DNA of 64,000 nucleotides from G963662605 sp963667005 (lineage in GTDB: Bacteria > Bacteroidota > Ignavibacteria > Ignavibacteriales > Ignavibacteriaceae). The stretch spans positions 2,356,001 to 2,420,000 of the forward strand of contig OY762937.1 of NCBI GenBank assembly GCA_963667005.1. Direction: 5' to 3'. Of the stretch, positions 54,195 to 62,200 are shown in pieces (the first letter of the stretch is position 1; every line of letters begins with the position of its first letter). Both the position numbers and the translations under genes were made by a program. The notes under the pieces were generated by a model, which saw nothing but the letters and a program-made list of their open reading frames with translations, was not told where the DNA came from and did no database searches.

Positions 54195-54346
54195 AATAAT
54201 ATTTATGTTTTTTTACCAATAACGATTAATAATTCAGTATAATCCTTTAATAAGACAACAATAAAATTGAGGATTAAGTGCCTTTGAAAATATTTTTCGA
54301 GCAGGTTTGGGACTACGGAATGGGTGGAAATTCTTTTTGAAATAAT

Positions 54347-54433
54347 GAACTCACCCCTGGTCTTCTCTCTTTCAAAGAGAGGGGGAGACAGAAGCTGCAA
54401 ATTTGCCTTGAATCCAGCTGGCGGGGTGAGTTC
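54347..54433. repeat. Dispersed repeat with GAACTCACCCC ends
   Basis: The ends GAACTCACCCC (54347-54357) and GGGGTGAGTTC (54423-54433) are a perfect 11-bp inverted repeat. Inside is a CTCTCTTTCAAAGAGAG hairpin. The GGGGTGAGTTC end and the CTCTCTT hairpin match the element at 9216-9253. Confidence 0.75.
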
Positions 54434-54581
54434 ATTTTGTAACAAAAAATTATAAATTGGATGGCGTTTTATAATTGGACAGCTATAAAATGAAAAAGTC
54501 CGAATGACTTCGGACATAAAAAGACCAACCCAGCGTCGGCTGGCAAGCTCCCGATACGTAGGGAAATCTGGCAATGGCGGA

Positions 54582-54633
54582 CAGGCTCGCGAACGCCTGC
54601 GTGTGAAGCAGAAGGTTTAACCAACTGAACTAC
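54582..54633 (-). pseudogene. Decayed tRNA-like remnant (anticodon-loop TTCACAC)
   Basis: On the minus strand TAGTTCAGTTGGTTA matches the D arm of the neighbouring tRNA-Asp exactly. An anticodon-type stem CTGC/GCAG follows with a seven-base loop TTCACAC, which would read CAC (valine), and then a GTTCGCGAG stretch that no longer folds into a T arm. The acceptor stem is missing (TTTAAAG precedes). With the terminator copy at 54487-54515 it looks like one member of a former tRNA pair. Confidence 0.55.
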
Positions 54634-54643
54634 TTTAAAATGA

Positions 54644-54669
54644 AAAAGTCCGAATTACTTCGGACTTTT
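54644..54669 (-). terminator. Terminator of tRNA-Asp
   Basis: AAAAGTCCGAA and TTCGGACTTTT form a perfect 11-bp hairpin with a four-base loop. On the minus strand it starts two bases after the tRNA and ends in TTTTT. A 29 of 30 base match to its surroundings lies at 54486-54515. Confidence 0.9.
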
Positions 54670-54670
54670 G

Positions 54671-54744
54671 CGGGGCCGACGAGACTCGAACTCGCGACCT
54701 CCTGCGTGACAGGCAGGCGTTCTAACCAACTGAACTACGACCCC
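54671..54744 (-). tRNA. tRNA-Asp(GTC)
   Basis: The 74-base gene folds as a cloverleaf: acceptor GGGGTCG pairs with CGGCCCC, the D arm is TAGTTCAGTTGGTTAGA, the anticodon stem CCTGC/GCAGG holds a loop with GTC, and the T arm has GAGTTCGAGTCTC. CCA is not encoded. A Rho-independent terminator follows at once. Confidence 0.95.
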
Positions 54745-54819
54745 GTTTCAATAAAATTTAGACTACTAATATAATAAAAATAGTTTCAATTAGGCAAATA
54801 CTTTTTTTCAATTTTACCT

Positions 54820-56499
54820 TTATTTCTCAATAATAATTGCCGCCGGATTAACCTTTTCACCGAGTTCACAGACATTTTTCACGTTTTTTAAATCAAGGCC
54901 AATCAGATGGATATTGGCTGATTTTTCGCCGAATACTTTTATAAAAGGATTTACCGGGACAGGGTAGTCTCCGTTTTTGAGAGTGACATTGGAACTAGAA
55001 ATAACCGTCACGACCGGACTGGCATCGGGTACTATTCTGCAATTGATAAAATTGACACTGTCTGCATCGGCGATATAGGCGCCGCGTTTGGATTCGATTG
55101 AAACATTTTCAAGAGTAATGTCTTTCATCGGCATCTCCGGCAAGCCGTTTATGACAACAGCTCTGTCTGCACCTTTACATACGATATTTTTTACATGAAA
55201 GTCCTGAAAGCGGGGAGTCTTCAACGTGACGGCCTCAGCTTTGCGAATTGTTAAATCCTTACGAGCTTCAACATCAGGAGCTCCTCCGGAATAATACATG
55301 TCAAAAAGGATAGCATCGGTTATAATATTGCGCATTTGAATATTTTGTAAATAAATCTTTTCCACCAATCCGCCTTTCCCACGCAGAGATTTAAACCGGA
55401 GTCCGACATCAGTACCGGAAAAAATACAGTTGTTGACAAAAATATTACGAACGCCTCCGTCACTTTCGCTGCCGATAACGAACCCTCCGTGAGCACGGTA
55501 AACCACGCAGTCTGCTATTACATAATTCATACAAGCAAGCCCCCGTGGTTGCGAGTCGGCTATATCACCCGGCTTTAAGCATATACCGTCATCGCCGGTA
55601 TCAACCGTGCAATTGTAGATAACAACATTGCGGCAGGCGGCCGGGTCAATAGCATCGGTATTTTTTCCATAATCCGGAGCTAATACACTGATGTTTCTGA
55701 TAATTACATTTTCACACTGACGAGGGAGTATGTGGTATCTCGGTGAATTTTGAAACGTCGGTCCGTCTAAAAGCACATTTCTGCACTCGTTTATCCCGAC
55801 TAAATTTGGCCTGAAATACTCTTTTGTGTGCTCTAATTCCTTTTGCCGGAATTTATGGTTGCTCTCTTTTTTTATTATCTGCTCTGTGTCCCAGGCTTCT
55901 TTTGAAGGCCACCATTCTTTCCCATCAGGAGAAACGAACCCACCGGTTGCGGTAAGTGCCTTCCATTCGATTTCATTCATGTCCTCTTTAAGGACATATC
56001 GCCAGGATGCACCGTTGCCGTCGAAAATGCCTTCGCCGGTTATCGCAACATTATTGGCTTTATAGGCGGAAATGAGGCTCGGCCGCTTATCATATTTTCG
56101 TCCATCCATTGGCGGCTCGGCAAATGGATTATCTACGAGGCGGTTGCTGAATAGTACCAGTGCGCCTTTTTCAATATGCAGGTTGATATTGCTCGCTAGT
56201 TGTATCGGACCGGTAAGCCAAGTACCGGGAGGAATTACTACAGTTCCGCCTCCTTTTTTAACGCAGGCGCGGATAGCATCGGAGAAAGCATTCGTATTTA
56301 ATGTATGCCCGTCGGGTATAGCTCCGAATTCAGCGATGCTTACGGAGTTGGCAGGGAATACAGGTTCCTGCATTTGCGGCATCTCGAAGGGCAGTCCCTT
56401 GAGATAATCCTGTAGTGATTTTTCATTTTTATCACTGCCGAATATTGCTCCTGCACAACATATGGTAATTACAACTAAAAATATTTTACGCTTTATCAT
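54820..56499 (-). CDS. Exported GH28 family glycosidase (polygalacturonase-like)
   Basis: A signal peptide (FLVVITICCAGAIFG) precedes a right-handed beta-helix enzyme of 559 residues. Catalytic Asp residues are in NTDAID (280-285) and DTGDDG (Asp303, Asp304), the conserved histidine is His337 (RAHGGFVIGSE, where family members have GHG), and RFK at 368-370 stands for the RIK motif. The N-terminal ADGHTLNTNAFSDAIRAC-like start (residues ~57-80) is typical. It cleaves pectic or related uronic-acid glycans. It is adjacent to tRNA-Asp and to a TMTC-like gene with no other pectin genes. The Gly-to-Ala change before the histidine suggests a non-standard substrate within GH28. Confidence 0.9.
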   Translation of the reverse strand: MIKRKIFLVVITICCAGAIFGSDKNEKSLQDYLKGLPFEMPQMQEPVFPANSVSIAEFGAIPDGHTLNTNAFSDAIRACVKKGGGTVVIPPGTWLTGPIQLASNINLHIEKGALVLFSNRLVDNPFAEPPMDGRKYDKRPSLISAYKANNVAITGEGIFDGNGASWRYVLKEDMNEIEWKALTATGGFVSPDGKEWWPSKEAWDTEQIIKKESNHKFRQKELEHTKEYFRPNLVGINECRNVLLDGPTFQNSPRYHILPRQCENVIIRNISVLAPDYGKNTDAIDPAACRNVVIYNCTVDTGDDGICLKPGDIADSQPRGLACMNYVIADCVVYRAHGGFVIGSESDGGVRNIFVNNCIFSGTDVGLRFKSLRGKGGLVEKIYLQNIQMRNIITDAILFDMYYSGGAPDVEARKDLTIRKAEAVTLKTPRFQDFHVKNIVCKGADRAVVINGLPEMPMKDITLENVSIESKRGAYIADADSVNFINCRIVPDASPVVTVISSSNVTLKNGDYPVPVNPFIKVFGEKSANIHLIGLDLKNVKNVCELGEKVNPAAIIIEK

Positions 56500-56546
56500 G
56501 AGTGCCTCATGTACTGATTTAAACTATTACTAATTATGTTGGGCTT

Positions 56547-58562
56547 TTATAAATCTGTGTACTTTCTCAGCATCGTACCGGCAGCATTATATCCGAGTTT
56601 GTAAGCCGATTTCCAATCGTTAACAGCGCCCGGAATATCATGTATTGCTTCTTTTGAGATGCCTCTAAAAAAATAAACGGCCGCAAGATTAGCATCCAAA
56701 TTGAGCGCTTTTGTATATGCCGCAATGGCTTCAGTATAAAGCTTTGCCATTCTTTCGGCGTCACCAAGATGAGTATAGAAATCGATGTTATCCGGTTCGA
56801 TCTGTAAAATGATTTTACAGTCGTCAACAACTTCCTGCAGATTTCCGAGATTCATATTTGCAAAAGCTCTACCTTGAAACGGCCAGCTTTCATGCGGTGC
56901 GATTGCAATTGCCTGATTAAACAGGGGAATCGCTTCCCGAAATTTTTTCTGATCATTATATATCCAGCCGATAGAGGAATAAATCCGCGGATTACCGTTA
57001 TCAAGCTTCTTGGCAACGAATAGATCCGCAAGAGCCTCATCATATTTTTGTAATCTTCGGCGGGCCTCTGCACGTTGCATCAACGCAAGACGGTTCATGG
57101 GTTCGTTTTGGAGCACTATAGAGTAATCCGACTCCGCTCCGGCGAAGTCATTTAAAAGGCCTTTTAGCCAAGCCCGGTTAGAATAGGCTAATGTGTATCG
57201 CGAAATTGCGATCGCTTGATTGTAGTCATCCATTGCCTTTGAATATTCCTGCATCTCCGAATACGCTACACCCCGGTATGTAAATGCCACTGAGTTCCCC
57301 GGGTTTTTACGGATGGCTGCCGAAGTAAAGTTGAATACATTCCGGTAATCTTCGCAATGGTACCAGGTTAAAAGAGAATAAAAGACAACCATGACTCCTG
57401 TAATAACATACAATATGGTTTTTCTCTTTGTGAACTGCAGTTGAAAAAAATTGGCGAACGTTAGAGTCAGACCCATGAGTGGAAGATACATGCGTTGTTC
57501 AAGCTGCATGATATCATGATCAAAATTTCTTTGACGGTATAATAAGGGCGGAAGCAGAAGCAGTAAAAACCATAACACACCGAAGACTGATAATTTCCAT
57601 TTTTTTATAATCGCGTAATTTACTCCGAAACCGATTGCGAGTATAAATATTGTGCCGCTTATGGTTGCAGCCATACTGAACTTCGGCATGAATGGTAAGC
57701 TTATTGGAATTATGATACTGCTGATCAGGGCGGGGAAGTAAGAGAGATTCTGAAAAAATGGACGCAGACCGAATTCCTGTTGTGTCCACGATTCTTGCAC
57801 GTAGGAAAATTTCATGAAATAAAAGAGTAATAAGGCTGCTACCCAGAGTAACGGGAAAATGGACATGTATTTCATGGTGTTTTCTTTAGCTATCACCATG
57901 AAATAAAATATTACCAGTGCAACGGGCAGAATAGAGGCTGTTTCCTTGCTGAAAATCGCAAGAAGGAAGCAAATAGCATGTGCCGCGAGGTATAGTAATT
58001 TATGTGAACGGGAGTATTGGATAAGAGTGATAAAAAGCCAAATGCCGGACAATCCCAAAAGTAAATCGCCGCGTGAACTGACCCAGGAAACGCCTCCGGC
58101 AACAAGCGGATGAACGGAAAAAATCAATGCCGCGGTAAAAGCAAAACTTTTCCGGATATCGAGTAAGGTCAATAAATAATACAATGATAAAACTGAGGCG
58201 ATATGAACCAGAATATTCGTTAGGTGGTGCATCCACGGGTTCGGGCCGCTTATCATGCAGTCGAAGCCAAAAGACACAAGCTGCATGGGGCGGTAAAAGG
58301 TTGTTCCAGGTTTCTGAAAAAATGCATCACGTTGAAAAGCCTCAATAATGCCGCTAAAGTGTCCGAGTATGCCCGCGTTGTTTTTTATAAGCAGGTCATC
58401 ATAAATGAAATCAAAATAGATTGTCTTAAAGTACAAAACCAAAGGAACGAAAATCAAAAGCGCGATCTGGAGGTACAAGTTGTCAAATAATGTCTTGCCT
58501 CCGGAATGCTGGGGCGACCTGACATTTGGCACTGATGTGTGTTTGTTTTTATTCTTTGCCAT
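56547..58562 (-). CDS. TMTC-like multi-helix membrane protein with C-terminal TPRs
   Basis: The first ~400 residues are a polytopic glycosyltransferase-C-type membrane region: a lumenal/periplasmic acidic loop FDFIYDDLLIKNN after helix one, HHLTNILVHIASVLSLYYLL, and many further helices. Residues ~420-665 are TPR repeats (NPGNSVAFTYRGVAYSEMQEYSKAMDDYNQAI and following units). The combination matches TMTC-type proteins, O-mannosyltransferases in animals with bacterial relatives whose substrates are not known. No partner glycosyltransferase is next to it. A basic N-terminal tail (KNKNKHTSVPN) stays in the cytoplasm. Confidence 0.85.
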   Translation of the reverse strand: MAKNKNKHTSVPNVRSPQHSGGKTLFDNLYLQIALLIFVPLVLYFKTIYFDFIYDDLLIKNNAGILGHFSGIIEAFQRDAFFQKPGTTFYRPMQLVSFGFDCMISGPNPWMHHLTNILVHIASVLSLYYLLTLLDIRKSFAFTAALIFSVHPLVAGGVSWVSSRGDLLLGLSGIWLFITLIQYSRSHKLLYLAAHAICFLLAIFSKETASILPVALVIFYFMVIAKENTMKYMSIFPLLWVAALLLFYFMKFSYVQESWTQQEFGLRPFFQNLSYFPALISSIIIPISLPFMPKFSMAATISGTIFILAIGFGVNYAIIKKWKLSVFGVLWFLLLLLPPLLYRQRNFDHDIMQLEQRMYLPLMGLTLTFANFFQLQFTKRKTILYVITGVMVVFYSLLTWYHCEDYRNVFNFTSAAIRKNPGNSVAFTYRGVAYSEMQEYSKAMDDYNQAIAISRYTLAYSNRAWLKGLLNDFAGAESDYSIVLQNEPMNRLALMQRAEARRRLQKYDEALADLFVAKKLDNGNPRIYSSIGWIYNDQKKFREAIPLFNQAIAIAPHESWPFQGRAFANMNLGNLQEVVDDCKIILQIEPDNIDFYTHLGDAERMAKLYTEAIAAYTKALNLDANLAAVYFFRGISKEAIHDIPGAVNDWKSAYKLGYNAAGTMLRKYTDL

Positions 58563-59209
58563 GGATAATAAATGTACTGTTGAATTTCTAATATCGTTAA
58601 AATTACGAAAATTTTAAGTAAAAATTTCGTGCGGAGCTGATAGGATAAGAGCGACTGTTTTGTATGTAACCACACGTTCGCGGCAATACAAATGGCAGGT
58701 ATCTTCTATGACCTCATACAGTCCCTCTCCGGTGGTTTTATTGCAAGTCTATTACCTTATTAAAAAATATTAATATTCTAAAGTTAAATGTGCTATTTAG
58801 GCGGTGTGATTTACATCCCATTTACGTAAAAATACTTATTGACTTTAAATAAAATTGATTATCTTGAAAATAGCATTATTATAAGTTATCGTTAACTACG
58901 ACGATATCACTTTAGATAACTGTTTGGCTCAAGTGTGTTTACTATATGCTCTCCTTGATTCGAGTTTTAGGTTTTTAAATATATAATTATCATCAATCAC
59001 TACAAGAGAAACTGGCTTTACTTAGGAAGTTGAATTCATCCGGTAACATTGTCCGGCGCACCAAAATTCATATATTCCTCAGGTAAACAATTTCTCATCC
59101 CTCCATTACTCCTGTGCGTTGATGGCTTTCCGAATAGTTGAGTATTCGGATTAATATTAAACAAAATTTAAAAAATCAACATTTCTGTTACTTATTTACA
59201 GGAGCCAGT
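58563..59209. other. Long leader region of the giant secreted protein
   Basis: The 647 bases between the divergent TMTC-like gene and the giant repeat protein are AT-rich from 58740 to 59000. A small hairpin CCGAATA/TATTCGG lies at 59130-59149, 60 bases before the start codon, and GGAG at 59201-59204 is the ribosome site. I see no gene and no riboswitch I can name. Confidence 0.6.
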
Positions 59210-62200
59210 ATGAGAAAACTCTCTACCTTATTATTTATTTCCATCGCTATATTATTCCTTTCTGAATATGGTCTTGGACAAACAAGCAAGCAGCTTATTG
59301 GTAGCTTTCCATTCATGGATGGAGGTTTTGAAGCTCAGACAACAGGTGCTGCCACTGCAGCATCATCAATTTCTTCTGGTGCCACATTGCAATATTGGTC
59401 TGTTCAAACTGCTGGAACGGCCACTATACAGACAAGTGTTGCACGTACTGGTACACTATCTATAAATTTCTATACCACATCTACTGCAAAAAGATTGCAG
59501 AGTCCAACCACTACAAGTCCTTCTATCTCTACTGCTACGTCGTATGTAGTACAATGTTACTATCGCACAGCAGGGGCGACTGGAACAGCCGCAAGTATGC
59601 AACATGGTATCTCGAATGCGGGAACTGGTTCTCCTGTTTACGCTCCAAGTGCTACGCCATATACCACTCTAGCAGCCACAAACGGCGGTTGGACTAAGTG
59701 GACGCAAATTATTACTACCAGCGGAACTGCCTCCAACTCTGCGGTCGGTATTGTCCGGTGCAACACACCAACCATGGGAGTGGCTATTGATATTGACGAT
59801 TTTTGTATGTACCCTGGTTCAACACCAGACGTTACGGCTCCAAATGTCCCAGGCACTGCTTCAACTACAGTTGTATCCGGTTCTTCATTGACCGTTAGCT
59901 GGGGCGCGGCCTCAGGCGGTGTAGATGGCGGCGGTTATATGGTTGTTAGAAAAGCAGGTTCTGCCATAAGTTCTACACCTAATGCAAACGGAATCTATGC
60001 GGTCGGTAATATCGTTGCCACCGGTGATTCTGTTGTTTACGTTGGCACAAATACAAGCTTTACTGATGTTGCTTTGGTTTCAGGCACCACATATTATTAT
60101 GCCGTTTATACCGTTGATAAAGCTTTTAACTATTCTTCAACAGCAGCTACAACGAGCGGGACACCAACTTCAGGAACACCGAGTGTGTCACTCGGAGCAA
60201 TCAGTGCAGTTAGTGCAGGAAATATCGCTCAGGCTACCAACAGTAATATTTTAACTAATTTTTCTCTTGCGGTGACAACTGCTGCAGCTACGCTAAATAG
60301 TGTCAGTTTCAGAAATTCAGGAACGTATACCGGAAGTGATTTGACGAATCTAAAACTCTGGTACAACTCAACTAATTCATTTGGTTCAGCTTCGGCAATA
60401 AAAACACTGACTTCGCTTTCAAATACATCACCGCAAAGTTTTAGCGGCTTGACGCAAGCTATAAGTTCGGGTTCGACCGGATATTTCTGGATTACCGCTG
60501 ACATACCGGGTGGTGCAACCATAGGTCACACTATAACAGCGGCTGATATTGCTACCACAGATCTCACATTCTCAGCAACTGTAAGTTCTTCCGGTTCAGT
60601 AAGTGCATCTGGTACACAAACTGTATCTGCCGGAACCTCAGGTGTGACTCTTAACGGAATCAGTACGGTTGGGGCCTCAAATATTTATCAATCCTCAACA
60701 AATAATATTATTTACAATTTCCAACTTGCGGTCGCTACTGTGGCTACTACACTGACTCAGGTTGTTATCCCAACATCCGGCACATATGCATCAGGTGATT
60801 TGAGCAATCTTAAATTGTGGTATAATTCATCTAATGCGGGGCCGGGTTCAGGTGCGACAGCCATTTCTACAATAAGCTCTCCAAGCAACGGTTCCTCGCA
60901 GACATTCTCGTCATTGAGCCAGGCAATTGGCATAGGGGCAACCGGATATTTCTGGGTTACTGCTGATGTTGCTGCTTCACCGACAAATGGTAATACTATA
61001 ACCGTAACGCCGGCGCTTGCTTTCAGCAATCTTACATTCGGCAATACGACTTCAAATACGACGGGCACCATAAATGCCGGAGGTACGCAGACGATAAATG
61101 CCTATCCGACTATTGCATTATCTGCAATTAGTGCTGTTTCGGCCGGTAATATTGCGCAAGCCTCAAACAGCAATATTTTGACAAATTTTCAGCTTGCTGT
61201 AACCGTGTCGAATGCTACATTAAATTCGGTAAGCTTTAGAAACTCCGGAACATATACAGGCAGCGATCTCACCAACCTGAAATTGTGGTATAATTCGTCC
61301 AATTCGTTTGGCGGTGCCTCTGTCATTAAAACGCTGACATCGTTATCAAATACTTCTCCTCAGAGCTTCAGCAGTCTCAACCAGGCGATTAACTCGGGCA
61401 ATACCGGTTACTTCTGGATTACGGCTGATGTTCCTGGTGGCGCTGTAATAGGTCATACCATCACTGCTGCTGATATAGCTACAACAGATTTGACGTTCTC
61501 ATCGACAGTTAACTCATCCGGATCGGTAAGCGCATCCGGTGCTCAGACTGTATCAGCCGGTACTTCAGGCATTACATTGAACGGTATCAGCACAATAGGT
61601 GCGGCAAATATTTATGCTGCTGCGACGAATAATATTATCTATAATTTCCAGCTTGCTGTTGCCACTGTTGCAACTACATTAACTCAAGTTGTTATACCGA
61701 CGACCGGTTCTTATGTCGCCGGAGATATGACCAATCTGAAATTATGGTATAATTCAAGCAATTCCTTCGGCAGCGCATCTACTATAAGCACTATTTCAGC
61801 CGCAGGTACTACCGGCGGTGTGGGCACGGAGACATTCACAAGCCTTTCACAAGCTATCGGAATTGGTGCTACCGGATATTTCTGGGTGACTGCTGATGTT
61901 GTTGCTTCACCAACTAACGGTGCGACTATCGCTGTTTCACCCGCACTTGGTTTCAGCGGATTGACATTCGGCAACTCGATTTCGAGTACTGTCGGTACAA
62001 TTAATGCAGGCGGTACACAGACTATTAACGCAGAACCGGCGATTACCTTAGCGGATAACAGCGGAGGGCAGGAAGGTGCCGGAAACATTTCGCAGGCAAC
62101 TACAAATAATATATTGTATAACTTTACACTCGCGGTTACTACTGCAAACGCAACCTTGTCGGCTGTAACCATCCCGAACAGCGGAACATATGCTTCCGGC

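Larger units (their letters stand above)
54195..54670. other. Spacer between ppc and tRNA-Asp with repeat and tRNA remnant
   Basis: This 476-base stretch includes an inverted-repeat element at 54347-54433, a terminator copy at 54487-54515, a decayed tRNA-like segment at about 54582-54633 and the tRNA-Asp terminator at 54644-54669. The remainder (54195-54346) shows no gene or structure. Confidence 0.6.

Noticed and set aside
59268..59697. Short plus-strand frames at the start of the giant protein
   Set aside because: The main frame from 59210 is continuous with signal peptide and ribosome site; these are out-of-frame.
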